Of a stretch of 64,000 nucleotides of DNA, positions 44,583 through 53,467 are shown one piece after another (positions within the stretch are counted from its first letter, which is position 1; each line of letters starts with the position of its first letter). The DNA comes from Amycolatopsis sp. QT-25 (lineage in GTDB: Bacteria; Actinomycetota; Actinomycetes; Mycobacteriales; Pseudonocardiaceae). A program made the position numbers and the translations under genes. The notes below the pieces were generated by a model. That model worked only from the letters and a program-made list of their open reading frames with translations, made no database searches and had not been told where the DNA came from. The stretch lies in the NCBI RefSeq assembly GCF_029369745.1, contig NZ_CP120210.1, positions 7,192,001 to 7,256,000 of the forward strand, in the 5' to 3' direction.

Positions 44583-45455
44583 ATGAAGACGATCAGCGGT
44601 ACGAAGACATGGATCATCACCGGAGCGTCGTCGGGCTTGGGGCTGGCTTTGGCCGACGCGGCCTTGGAGGCGGGCGAGTTCGTGGTCGGGACCGCCCGGC
44701 GTACGGAACGGTTCGACGCGCTACAGGCCAAGCACGGTGACCGGCTTCTGGCGCTCGAGCACGATGTCCGGGACACGGAGGGCGCCGCCGTGGTCGTGGA
44801 GCGGGCTGTCGAGGCGTTCGGGCGAGTGGATGTCCTCGTGAACAATGCCGGTGCCGGTCAGGTCGGTACCGCGGAGGAGATCACGGACGCGCGGTTGCGC
44901 GACATGCTCGACCAGCATCTGTTCGGTCCTGCGGCGTATGTCCGCGCCGTGTTGCCACCCATGCGGCGGGCCGGGTCGGGCGCGATCGTGCAGATGAGCA
45001 GCCAGGGCGGGCGGATGTCGTTCCCGGCGGTCGGCAGTTATTCGGCGGGGAAGTTCGCGTTGGAGGGATGGTCGGAGGCGCTGGCGGGAGAAGTCAAGCC
45101 GTTCGGGATCCAGGTGCTGATCGTGGAGCCCAGCCGCTTCCGCACCGAGTTCAACGCGGGCGGAGTGCTCAGGACCGCACCGCGTAACCGTGCCTACGAC
45201 CAGGTCACCGACGGCATCCGCACCAACATGGCCGACGCGGACGGCAGCCAAGAGGGCGACCCGGTGCGCGGTGCCGATGCGATCCGCCGAGTGCTGGACG
45301 CCGAGAATCCACCCCTGCGGCTCCCTCTCGGAGCGGAGGCCGTACGCAACCTCACTCGCGCGTACACGACCGCGCTCGAAGGAGTGCGCACGTGGGCGGA
45401 GACCAGCGAATCCGCCGACTTCCCCGGTATGCCGCCGTCGGTCCGGGCTTTCTGA
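44583..45455 (+). CDS. Short-chain dehydrogenase/reductase
   Basis: A 290-aa classical SDR. The NAD(P)-binding motif TGASSGLG is at 13-20, NNAG at 87-90, the catalytic Ser in QMSSQGG (about 139) and the Y-x-x-x-K in GSYSAGK (153-157). The Arg-rich AARRTERFDAL-type segment after strand 2 favours NADP. The ATG has no ribosome site and is predicted to be leaderless. The MerR gene follows 11 bp downstream. Substrate unknown; small-molecule detoxification is plausible given the inducible promoter. Confidence 0.9.
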   Translation: MKTISGTKTWIITGASSGLGLALADAALEAGEFVVGTARRTERFDALQAKHGDRLLALEHDVRDTEGAAVVVERAVEAFGRVDVLVNNAGAGQVGTAEEITDARLRDMLDQHLFGPAAYVRAVLPPMRRAGSGAIVQMSSQGGRMSFPAVGSYSAGKFALEGWSEALAGEVKPFGIQVLIVEPSRFRTEFNAGGVLRTAPRNRAYDQVTDGIRTNMADADGSQEGDPVRGADAIRRVLDAENPPLRLPLGAEAVRNLTRAYTTALEGVRTWAETSESADFPGMPPSVRAF

Positions 45456-45466
45456 GGACGCCTGCG

Positions 45467-45955
45467 ATGGTGCACATGACGACCGACACGATCCTCGAAC
45501 GACTGCTCGCTTCCTCGGGCGACCACTCGGTCACCATGATCGACAGACTGCACGAACTCCTGGACGATTCCAGCCTGGACACGTCGGCGACGCCCGTGAC
45601 CGTCGCCAAAGCGTCCAAGATCATCGGCCTGTCCCCGCACACCCTGCGGTACTACGAGCGGGAGGAGCTCGTCCGGCCCACGCGCAACTCCTCCGGATAC
45701 CGGCTGTATTCGGTGTCCGACTTGCGACGTCTGGTGTTCCTGGCTCGGATGCGTGTCTCGGGCATGTCGATGCAGGATCTCAAGCACTACGTCGCGTTGG
45801 TCGAGCAAGGCGAAAGCACCATCCCCGAGCGTAGTCGCATGATGCTCGAGCAACGCGACCGTATCCAGCGGCGGCTGGACGAACTCGCTGTCGCCTTGGA
45901 GGCCACCGAGTACAAGATCCGCACGTATGGTGGCACCGCGCCGAAGGCACCGTGA
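45467..45955 (+). CDS. MerR family transcriptional regulator
   Basis: A 162-aa MerR regulator. A 45-residue N-terminal extension (TTDTILERLLASSGDHSVTM) precedes the winged helix (KASKIIGLSPHTLRYYEREE, SSGYRLYSVSDLRRLVFLAR) and a coiled-coil dimerisation helix (MMLEQRDRIQRRLDELAVAL). No metal-binding Cys are seen. ATG 45467 has GAGGA about 9 nt upstream. It probably controls its own operon through the 19-bp-spacer promoter at 44545. Confidence 0.9.
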   Translation: MVHMTTDTILERLLASSGDHSVTMIDRLHELLDDSSLDTSATPVTVAKASKIIGLSPHTLRYYEREELVRPTRNSSGYRLYSVSDLRRLVFLARMRVSGMSMQDLKHYVALVEQGESTIPERSRMMLEQRDRIQRRLDELAVALEATEYKIRTYGGTAPKAP

Positions 45956-46119
45956 AGCAGTACGTATCCGCGCTGTTCGACATTCTCGATGTCGGCAACC
46001 GAGTGCACGCGGCCGTCCTCGCCTACCGAATCGGACTGCTCCGTTAAGGCACGGGGCAGGTCCGGCGACCATCGACGAAGGCCAGCCCCTGAGTTGATCG
46101 AGGGCTCCCCACTGTCACG

Positions 46120-46719
46120 TCATCGAGCGGTCAGCGCCTTGCCCGAGTAAAGCTCTTTGGTGATACTCGCCAGACGCTCCGCGCCGGCACCGTCGAGGGG
46201 GTCGACGCCGAATGCTTCGGTGATACGAGTGCGCAGGATCAATACGGACAGATCGTGGACGAGAAGGAGCACCGCGAGGTCGTCCCGGTCGACTCCCGAG
46301 GCGACCATTCCCTCCTCGGCCAGTTGCTCGATGAGGCCGCGAGCGAACTCGGCGAGTCGCTCGAACGCGTGTCGAGAACGGGTGCCTTCTCCCGTGAGCA
46401 GCTTTGCCAGGTACGGGCCTGTGCTCGAGGTGCCGAGCAGCCGAGAGAGCGGTGCTCCGATCGCGTCGAGGCCCAGGTCTCCGCCGGACTCGATCACTAC
46501 GCCGTGCAGTAGCCGCTCTGTGACGCCGAGGACGTGTTCGTCGGCCGCCGTGATCAATCCGTCCCGCGAGCCGTAATGCTTGATGATGAGCGCTTGGGAC
46601 ACCTCGGCCTGAACGGCGACGTTCCGAAGTGGTACGGCGTCGGCACCGTGACGGCCGAACAATTCGACGGCGGTGTCTCTGATGATGGCTTTCGCCGTTC
46701 GATCTTCGGGTGAATACAT
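46120..46719 (-). CDS. TetR family transcriptional regulator
   Basis: A 199-aa TetR regulator. The N-terminal helix-turn-helix region reads IIRDTAVELFGRHGADAVPL then VAVQAEVSQALIIKHYGSRD; the remainder is the helical ligand-binding domain. ATG 46719 is chosen: a TATAGT -10 box lies 4 nt before it, so the transcript would be leaderless. It is divergent from a membrane-protein gene at 46778, with a shared dyad between. Confidence 0.88.
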   Translation of the reverse strand: MYSPEDRTAKAIIRDTAVELFGRHGADAVPLRNVAVQAEVSQALIIKHYGSRDGLITAADEHVLGVTERLLHGVVIESGGDLGLDAIGAPLSRLLGTSSTGPYLAKLLTGEGTRSRHAFERLAEFARGLIEQLAEEGMVASGVDRDDLAVLLLVHDLSVLILRTRITEAFGVDPLDGAGAERLASITKELYSGKALTAR

Positions 46720-46720
46720 G

Positions 46721-46734
46721 GTTACTATAGTGAC
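46721..46734. promoter_or_regulatory. Operator/promoter dyad of the TetR divergon
   Basis: GTTACTATAGTGAC is a near-perfect palindrome (one mismatched pair). TATAGT within it reads as a -10 box on both strands, so repressor binding here would block the tetR promoter and possibly that of the 46778 gene. Confidence 0.6.
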
Positions 46735-46777
46735 TGAATATTCACCACATGCCAAGTAGGCACCGGAGGAAGCGTCG

Positions 46778-47356
46778 ATGGCAGTACTACGTTCCTGGAT
46801 CGGCCGGGCGGACCGGACCCTGATCGCCCCCGGAGCGGCTCCGGTCGAGCGACTTCTCGGCTATGGCGCCGCGGTTTTCGGCGCGGTGTTCGCCGGGGCA
46901 TTGGCCGTCGCCGAGGCCCTGCCTGCGCTCCCGGCGATCATCCTCGTCGTGGTCGGTTTCGACCTTTTCGGAGGCGCGGTGGTCAACGCGACGCCATCGG
47001 GGTCGCGCCGGTTTCACGCATCCGGACCGCCGCGGTGGTCAGCGCTCGGGTTCGTCGCCGCGCACATCCACACGCTGATACTCGCCATCGTCCTGCCCGG
47101 AATGCCTTGGGCGACGGCGATCGCCGCCTATGCGGGGACCGTGCTCGCCGCCGTTTTCGTACTCCTCGCCCCCGACGCGTTCCGCCAGCCGGTCGCCTTC
47201 GCGTCGGCCGTGACTGTGCTCGCCGTGTGCACCGCCGTCCTGCCGCCGTCCGCCGTGATGGCCTGGGTGGTGCCGCTCCTGGTGATCAAGTTGCTGCTCT
47301 CGCACCTGCTTCCGCACCCGGCCCACTCCGCCTTCGAAGTCCGCGCGAATCCGTGA
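46778..47356 (+). CDS. Integral membrane protein
   Basis: A 192-aa protein with about five membrane segments (around 28-46, 50-70, 90-107, 112-130, 140-175) and a short basic cytoplasmic start. No transporter family motif was recognised. GGAGGAAG lies before the ATG. It is divergent from and probably controlled by the TetR gene at 46120-46719. Confidence 0.7.
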   Translation: MAVLRSWIGRADRTLIAPGAAPVERLLGYGAAVFGAVFAGALAVAEALPALPAIILVVVGFDLFGGAVVNATPSGSRRFHASGPPRWSALGFVAAHIHTLILAIVLPGMPWATAIAAYAGTVLAAVFVLLAPDAFRQPVAFASAVTVLAVCTAVLPPSAVMAWVVPLLVIKLLLSHLLPHPAHSAFEVRANP

Positions 47357-47484
47357 GTTCCGCGTGGGCACCGTCATCGAAGAGCGGCACGATCCTTCGG
47401 AGGTTTCGTCCGGTCCGTCGGCTAGACCGCTCTCGGCGGCGACCACCCCCTGCCGATACCCGAACGACAACCAGAACGGACACC

Positions 47485-48021
47485 ATGAACCTGCCCCCCG
47501 CAGACCAGCCCCTGCCTTCCTGCCGCGATCTGGTGGGCGCGCTCGCCCAGAACGACCGGCGCGCCGCCTACGCGGCTCTCGCCCTCGGTGCGACCACAGT
47601 GGCCGAAGTTGCCGAACGTGCCGGGCTGCGCCCACCGGCCGCCGCCGTGGCCCTGCAGAAGCTGGCGAACGTCAGAATCGCTTCTTTCGACCCTGAAACG
47701 CACATCTACGGTCTGATCGACGACACCTTCCAGCTGGCGGTTCAAGCGGAAGCCAGGCTCGCTGGGCGAGCAGGCGGGGACGGAGCGGGCGCCTACTTCC
47801 GGCGTGGCCGCCTGACCTCCATTCCCGGCGACAAGACAGTGCGAAGCCGGGTGCTGGAGGTGGTGAGCGATTCGTTCGAACCCGGCGTGTCCTATCCCGA
47901 AGCCAAGGTCAACGCGATCTGCGGCGAGTGGTTCGACGACTGGGTGACCCTGCGCCGCGCCCTGGTCGACGAGGGCATGCTGCGCAGGGACAAGTCCGGT
48001 ACGAGCTACGAGCGCGGCTGA
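47485..48021 (+). CDS. DUF2087 transcriptional-regulator-like protein
   Basis: A 178-aa protein with an N-terminal ArsR-like helix-turn-helix (LALGATTVAEVAERAGLRPP) and a C-terminal DUF2087 domain (RRGRLTSIPGDKTVRSRVLE, then SYPEAKVNAICGEWFDDWVT and LRRALVDEGMLRR). DUF2087 proteins are predicted nucleic-acid-binding regulators. ATG 47485 has a weak GGA upstream. It is 128 bp after the membrane-protein gene. Confidence 0.82.
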   Translation: MNLPPADQPLPSCRDLVGALAQNDRRAAYAALALGATTVAEVAERAGLRPPAAAVALQKLANVRIASFDPETHIYGLIDDTFQLAVQAEARLAGRAGGDGAGAYFRRGRLTSIPGDKTVRSRVLEVVSDSFEPGVSYPEAKVNAICGEWFDDWVTLRRALVDEGMLRRDKSGTSYERG

Positions 48022-48072
48022 CGAACAGGCGGTTGACCGACGGTTTCCAGTGCCGGGGGAGGTCGGGCTGGA

Positions 48073-49497
48073 TCAGATCGCCAGGGTCGGCATCGAGGGA
48101 ATCCGGCCGGGCGGTGGGCGGTAGCCGCGCCAGGCAGCGGCCAGGCGTTGGACGGCTTCAGTGAGGTCGTCCGGCGTTGCGAGGAAGTGGAGCCGCAGGT
48201 GGTCCGTGCTGCCTCCTTCCGCGTCGAGTCCGGTACCCGGGAGCACCGCGACGCCGTGGCGCAGGGCGGTCTGGGTGAAGGACGTCCCGTCGCCGTGCGG
48301 CAACCGAACCCACAGGGTCTGGCCGCCGGGCACGGCGGGCACGTGCCAGTCCGGTAGCTGCCGGGCGAGCTCGGTACGGAGGTGGTCGTGACGGGCCTGT
48401 CGCTCTGCGGCGCCGCGGCGCTGGAGCGTGTCCAGGCGGGAGAGCAGGTCGACGGCGGCGAGCTGCGCGGGGATGTTGCCGCCGAGGTCATGCACGACCC
48501 GCAGCCGCGCCAGTCGTGCGACAACCCGGGCCGGTGCCCGTACCCAACCGATACGCAGGCCGCCCCAGGCGACCTTGCTGAACGACCCGATCGTGATCAC
48601 CTGGTCGTCGTAGGCGGCCAACGGCGGCGGTGTCGATTCGCCGGGGAACCCGAGATCGGCGAGTACCTCGTCGTCGACCAGGACGACACCGGCGGCGGCC
48701 GCTGTCTCCACCAGTCGCCGCCGTCGCAACGCGGGCATCACCGCACCGGTGGGATTGTGGTGCGTGGCGATCGTGTAGGCGAGCACGGGACGGGGTTCGG
48801 CCAAGGCATTCGCGAAACCGGTGAGCCCGACGGGCATCCCCCGCAGCACGGCGCCCTCTGCCCGGAACGCTTCCAGTGCACCGTGGTAGGTCGGGGTCTC
48901 CACCAGCACCCGGTCGCCGGGCCGGAGCAGCGCGCGTGCCAGCAGTGACAGCGCCTGCTGCCCGCCGGTGGTGACCAGCACCTGGTCCGGTGTCGTGGGC
49001 ACGCCACGTTGCCGGTAGCGCTCGGCGATCGCGCGGCGCAGCGCGATGTGTCCCATCGGGTGGTAGCCGATGTCATCCGTGGTGGCCGCCAGCTGCGGCA
49101 GGATCCGGGTATACGCCTCGATCAGCTCCGCGGGTGGACCGGCCGGTGCGGCGCACGCCAGCATGATCACCCCGTCCTTCGGTTCGAACAGGTGCAGGAA
49201 CGCCGGCGCGTCCGTGGTGGATCGGAGCGGTGTCGGGGCGGCTCCGGCGACCCTGGTGCCACTGCCCTGCCGACGCACGATGCGGCCCTCCACCGCGAGC
49301 TGGTCGTACGCTGCGACGACCGTGCTGCGGCCGACCGCCAGCGCCGAGGCCAGCGCGCGGTCGGGTGGCAGTCGTGAGCCCGGCGGCAGCTCGCCGTCAT
49401 CGATCAGCGTGCGCAGCCGCGCCGCGAGCAGGACATACAGCGGTCCGCGGCCCGATGACCAGCGACCGAGGCGCTCGTTCAACCCGGTTGGCTCCAT
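48073..49497 (-). CDS. MocR/PdxR-type GntR regulator
   Basis: A 474-aa regulator: an N-terminal GntR winged helix (LPPDRALASALAVGRSTVVA) joined to a class I aminotransferase-like domain that binds PLP, with the Schiff-base Lys in ITIGSFSKVAWGGLRIGWV. MocR proteins usually control the divergent gene and respond to PLP or an amino compound. Here the divergent genes are an aminotransferase and a decarboxylase. ATG 49497 starts MEPTGLNERL. Confidence 0.92.
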   Translation of the reverse strand: MEPTGLNERLGRWSSGRGPLYVLLAARLRTLIDDGELPPGSRLPPDRALASALAVGRSTVVAAYDQLAVEGRIVRRQGSGTRVAGAAPTPLRSTTDAPAFLHLFEPKDGVIMLACAAPAGPPAELIEAYTRILPQLAATTDDIGYHPMGHIALRRAIAERYRQRGVPTTPDQVLVTTGGQQALSLLARALLRPGDRVLVETPTYHGALEAFRAEGAVLRGMPVGLTGFANALAEPRPVLAYTIATHHNPTGAVMPALRRRRLVETAAAAGVVLVDDEVLADLGFPGESTPPPLAAYDDQVITIGSFSKVAWGGLRIGWVRAPARVVARLARLRVVHDLGGNIPAQLAAVDLLSRLDTLQRRGAAERQARHDHLRTELARQLPDWHVPAVPGGQTLWVRLPHGDGTSFTQTALRHGVAVLPGTGLDAEGGSTDHLRLHFLATPDDLTEAVQRLAAAWRGYRPPPGRIPSMPTLAI

Positions 49498-49504
49498 CAG
49501 CAAA

Positions 49505-49522
49505 CCAATTTAGCGGTATTGG
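49505..49522. promoter_or_regulatory. Putative MocR operator between divergent genes
   Basis: CCAAT (49505-49509) and ATTGG (49518-49522) form a dyad around 8 bp in the 55-bp gap between the MocR gene and the aminotransferase gene. The AT-rich ATTGG words resemble known MocR half-sites. Confidence 0.55.
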
Positions 49523-49552
49523 CTCTGCCGCGACAGCGGGCTTGCTTCGACC

Positions 49553-50668
49553 ATGGACGACATGACCACCTTCCCACCCAGCTCCATGACCAGCCTGATC
49601 GACAGCTCGATCCGCTACGACCTGGCCGAGAGCACCTGCCCGCCACTGCGGGTCGCTGATCTGGCCGACCCTGGCGAGCTCGCGGACATGGCACTCGGTT
49701 ACGGCACCTCACGCGGCGACACCGAGTTGCGTGAGCTGATCGCCGCGGGTGCCGGGGTGCGCGCCGAACAGGTGCTGGTGACGGTCGGCGCGATCGAGGC
49801 GATGTTCCTGCTCGCACAGGCCACCTGCGTCCCGGGTGATCGGGTTCTCCTTATCACGCCGTGCTTTCCGCCTGCGCGAACCGTCCCGGAAGGGCTCGGT
49901 GCACGGGTGGACGTGGTGCCGTTGTCGTTCGACGACGGGTACCGGCTGGCACTGGACACGGTCGCCGACGCGCTCACCCCCCGCACCCGGCTGGTGTCGC
50001 TGGCCTCACCGCAGAATCCTTCCGGTGTCCGGTTCACCGACGACGAGCTGCGCGGACTGCTCACCGTCGTGGCGGATCGCGCACCGGAGGCGGTCGTGCT
50101 GGTCGACGAGACCTACCGCGAGTCCACCTACGATGACGACCCGACACCCTGGTCGGCCGCGGCCATGTCGCCACAGCTCGTCACCTGCTCCTCGCTGTCC
50201 AAAGCGAACGGCGCACCCGGCCTGCGCATCGGCTGGCTGACCACCACCGACCCCGAACTGTACGAACGGCTCCGCCAAGCCAAGTTCCACACCACCATCG
50301 CCTGCTCCACCGTCGACGAGTTCCTGGCCGCACATGTCCTACGCCGGCGAAAGGAAATTCTCCGCCCACGCGCCAACCGGCTGGGCCGAGCGCTCGCCGA
50401 ACTGGTCGACTGGGCACAGGACGAGCCCGTCGAGATCGTCCGCCCGGACGGTGGCGCCCTGTGCTGCCTACGCCTGCCCGCCGACCTCTTCCCGCACGAC
50501 GACGCGGTCGCCACCTTCTACGCCCGCCTCGCCAAGAGCGACACCCGCGTCGCGCCCGGCTCATGGTTCGGCGAGCACGACAGGGTGTTCCGGCTTGGCT
50601 TCGGCCACCTTCCGGCCGACGACTTCAGCACCGCACTCGGCCGCCTCGCCGACGCCCTCACCCAGTGA
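49553..50668 (+). CDS. PLP-dependent class I/II aminotransferase
   Basis: A 371-aa fold-type I aminotransferase. PLP-site features are VTVGAIEAMFLLAQ, SLASPQNPSGVRF, VLVDETYRESTYDDD and the catalytic Lys in CSSLSKANGAPGLRIGWL; the C-terminal Arg for the substrate carboxylate is in VFRLGFGHLP. It is divergent from the MocR gene and 15 bp before the decarboxylase. Substrate is unknown, likely an amino acid or amine. Starts at 49553, 49562 or 49574 are possible; none has a good ribosome site, so it may be leaderless. Confidence 0.9.
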   Translation: MDDMTTFPPSSMTSLIDSSIRYDLAESTCPPLRVADLADPGELADMALGYGTSRGDTELRELIAAGAGVRAEQVLVTVGAIEAMFLLAQATCVPGDRVLLITPCFPPARTVPEGLGARVDVVPLSFDDGYRLALDTVADALTPRTRLVSLASPQNPSGVRFTDDELRGLLTVVADRAPEAVVLVDETYRESTYDDDPTPWSAAAMSPQLVTCSSLSKANGAPGLRIGWLTTTDPELYERLRQAKFHTTIACSTVDEFLAAHVLRRRKEILRPRANRLGRALAELVDWAQDEPVEIVRPDGGALCCLRLPADLFPHDDAVATFYARLAKSDTRVAPGSWFGEHDRVFRLGFGHLPADDFSTALGRLADALTQ

Positions 50669-50683
50669 ACCCGGAGATGACCG

Positions 50684-52117
50684 ATGTACCCCAAGCTCAC
50701 CGATGACCTGGACGACCTGCCCGAATTGCTGATGGCCACCCGAGCCGCGGCCGAACGCGCGCTCACCAGCCTGGACACGCGGCCGGTCGCCGCGCGAGCG
50801 CCTGAGGCCGGTGCCGCCCCGACACCCGTGGCCGGGATCGGCACGGCCGGCGCGCTGACCCGGTTCGAGGAACGCTGGGCACCGTGGTTCTCCGGCAGCG
50901 CCGGTCCGAGGTACTTCGGGTTCGTCACCGGCGGCGCCACCCCCGCCTCGGTGGCCGGAGACTGGCTGACCAGCGCGTACGACCAGAACGCCGCCTCCGG
51001 AGGAGATTCGGCCGCGGTCGACCTGGAGCGCGAGACGATCGGCTGGCTCGCGGAACTGTTCGGCCTGGGCACTGAACACCACGGCGCCTTCGTCACCTGT
51101 GCCACGATGTCGAACTTCGTCGGCCTCGCGGTGGCCAGGGAATGGCTCGGCGAACAAGCCGGCATCTCGGTGACCCACGCCGGCGTCCGCGCGCTCGGCC
51201 GGATCCCGGTGCTCTCGGCGACCCCGCACTCGAGTGTCTACAAAGCACTGTCCATGTTGGGCATCGGCAGGGACGAGCTGACCCTGGTACCCGTGTTGCC
51301 CGAGCGGGAGGCGGTGGATGTCGACCGCCTGGCCGAAGCCCTCGCGGCGCTGGACGGACAGCCCGCCATCGTGGTCGCCAACGCCGGCACGGTGAACACC
51401 GTGGACTTCGACGACCTTCGCGCGATCGCGGCGCTGAAGGAGCGGTTCCCGTTCTGGCTGCACGTGGACGGCGCTTTCGGCGCCTTCGCGGCTTTGTCGC
51501 CCCGCCACCGCGGGCTGGTCGACGGCCTCGCGGAAGCCGACTCGGTCTGCGTGGACCTGCACAAGTGGCTGAACGTCCCGTACGACGCCGCGGTGCAGTT
51601 CACCCGGCGCCGCGACCTTCAGTTCGCGGTGTTCAAGAACGTCGCCGCTTACCTGCCGCCACCGGTCGGCGAACCCGCGTACGCCGATCTGACCCCCGAG
51701 AACTCCCGGCGACTGCGAGCGCTGCCCACCTGGTTCTCACTGGTCGCCTATGGCCGTGAGGGACACCAGGAGATCGTCGACCGCACCACCGCGCTGGCCG
51801 CCCGGCTGGGCAAGCGGCTGGCCGGCGAACCAAAGCTGCGACTGCTGGCACCGGTCCGCCTCAACGTCGTCTGCTGCACCCTCGCCGACAACCCGACCCA
51901 GGAACGGGTCGACACCCTGATCCGAGCGGTCACCGGCAGCGGCGAGGCCGTGATCACGCCGACCGCGTACCACGGCACACCCGGCTTCCGAGTGGCGTTC
52001 AGCAACTGGCGCACCACCGAATCCGATGTGGACAGACTCTGCACGGTACTGACCACGGCCGCGGAGCACGTCACCGACAAGGGAAATCCCGCACCGGCCG
52101 ATGACTCACCGCGTTGA
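50684..52117 (+). CDS. PLP-dependent group II amino acid decarboxylase-like protein
   Basis: A 477-aa protein of the aspartate/glutamate/aromatic amino acid decarboxylase family. The PLP Lys is K294 in VDLHKWLNVPYD; the pyridine-ring Asp and stacking residues lie in FWLHVDGAFGAFAAL. HVDGAFGAF and YFGFVTGGATPA at the front are typical. With the preceding aminotransferase it may convert one amino acid into an amine and transaminate it, or supply a beta-amino acid. It is controlled, by position, by the MocR protein. Confidence 0.88.
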   Translation: MYPKLTDDLDDLPELLMATRAAAERALTSLDTRPVAARAPEAGAAPTPVAGIGTAGALTRFEERWAPWFSGSAGPRYFGFVTGGATPASVAGDWLTSAYDQNAASGGDSAAVDLERETIGWLAELFGLGTEHHGAFVTCATMSNFVGLAVAREWLGEQAGISVTHAGVRALGRIPVLSATPHSSVYKALSMLGIGRDELTLVPVLPEREAVDVDRLAEALAALDGQPAIVVANAGTVNTVDFDDLRAIAALKERFPFWLHVDGAFGAFAALSPRHRGLVDGLAEADSVCVDLHKWLNVPYDAAVQFTRRRDLQFAVFKNVAAYLPPPVGEPAYADLTPENSRRLRALPTWFSLVAYGREGHQEIVDRTTALAARLGKRLAGEPKLRLLAPVRLNVVCCTLADNPTQERVDTLIRAVTGSGEAVITPTAYHGTPGFRVAFSNWRTTESDVDRLCTVLTTAAEHVTDKGNPAPADDSPR

Positions 52118-52360
52118 CAGTGCGGTTCCCCCAGGAGTCGCACGGGGTTTCACGCTGCGGGAGTGTGGTCTTGGCGATAGCCGATGCGGGTTTCGTGAGG
52201 TGTTCGGTGATCAAGTGTCGAATGTAGCCGGTCGCAGTAGCCGAGATAGCCGAATTCGGCCTGTGGGGCCTGGTCGCGGGCGGGCCAGGCTCGGGTAGCC
52301 GGTTACGAACTCTGCCACTGGCCGGCCGGGTGTCGGTAGTCGGAACCCAAGTAGCCTCGG

Positions 52361-53467
52361 CTACTTCGTGCTGCCGGCACGGTAGTCGACCGTCGGAGAA
52401 CGCGACGTGATGGTCCTGAACAGCTCGAGCGGTGCCTGGCACTCCGATGCCAGCGCGAGTTCGTCCACCTCGGTTTCGGCGCGAATGAGTTCGATGGCGC
52501 GAGGTAACAGGGACGGCCGCTCCAGCAGGGGCATCGGACCGGGCTCGCGCCGCCGCCACCCCTTGGAGGACACCGTGACCATCGCGTTGCGATAGGTGAC
52601 GTCGCTCATGACGCCAAGAGTTCGTGCCCGGAACAAGAGGGCTTGCAGGCTGACGTTCCAGTGCTGCTTGAGCTGGCCGAGTCGTCGCCAGTCCGCTCTG
52701 CTTGGCAGCTGTTCGGCGATCTCGTCCGCCGGCATCAACAACTCCGCGGCGAAGCGGTGTGCCTGATCCTCGACGATCCGGCCCCCTGGTTCGGCATCCA
52801 CATGCATCACCAAGTGCCCGAGCTCGTGTGCCACGTCGAAGCGTTGGCGGTAGTAGTCGTCCTTCAATGGATTGAGCAGGATGATCGGCCACTCGGGCGT
52901 GTCGAAGGAGTACGCGTCGACCGTCGCGTTGTCCAAGGGGCTGAACACGACAAGGCCACCGTGGCTCTCGGTCAGCCTGACAAGATGCCCGACAGGTCCT
53001 TCCGGGATTTCCCATTGCTTCCGCAGCAGTGACGCCGCCTCCTCCGGGGCGCGGCCACCGGTTTCCTCGGTCGATACCGGGTAGCTGGGCAAGTCGCGTT
53101 TCGGGAACTCGACATGTCGCTCGATCGTGGTCGCGATGTCGACCGCGAGGCATCCGTAGGAGTAGGCCTGATCACGCGAGATCTGACTGGTCGATCTCAA
53201 TGACCGGAAATGCGGGACGGTGGCGGCGACCGGGAACGACTGCTTCCGGGCCAGAAAGAATCCCGGCGCGACCTCCAGCGCGATCGCCAGGGCGCCTACC
53301 GTGGCCGGGGCCGGTCTCTTCGTCCCGCTCTCGTATGCCGCGACCGCTGTAGGCGTTTTCTGGATCAACGCCGCCAGAGCGTTCTTCCGCAAGCCCGCCA
53401 GTTGTCGAGCCAGGGTCAGGCGACCGCCGTCGAAGAAGGCGGCGATATCGCCCAGCCGTTCAGTCAT
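52361..53467 (-). CDS. HTH-ImmA/IrrE family metalloprotease
   Basis: A 368-aa protein: an N-terminal Xre-like helix-turn-helix (LRKNALAALIQKTPTAVAAY), a middle linker, and an ImmA/IrrE (DUF955) metallopeptidase domain with HELGH at 214-218 and a downstream Glu in DQAHRFAAELLMP. Such proteins cleave repressors in phage, integrative elements and toxin-antitoxin systems. Its start overlaps the stop of the upstream gene by 4 bp (ATGA), so the two are one module. Confidence 0.9.
   Translation of the reverse strand: MTERLGDIAAFFDGGRLTLARQLAGLRKNALAALIQKTPTAVAAYESGTKRPAPATVGALAIALEVAPGFFLARKQSFPVAATVPHFRSLRSTSQISRDQAYSYGCLAVDIATTIERHVEFPKRDLPSYPVSTEETGGRAPEEAASLLRKQWEIPEGPVGHLVRLTESHGGLVVFSPLDNATVDAYSFDTPEWPIILLNPLKDDYYRQRFDVAHELGHLVMHVDAEPGGRIVEDQAHRFAAELLMPADEIAEQLPSRADWRRLGQLKQHWNVSLQALLFRARTLGVMSDVTYRNAMVTVSSKGWRRREPGPMPLLERPSLLPRAIELIRAETEVDELALASECQAPLELFRTITSRSPTVDYRAGSTK

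Noticed and set aside
44215..44586. A 123-codon frame upstream of the SDR gene
   Set aside because: It has no ribosome site or recognised product and runs through the MerR-type promoter into the SDR start.
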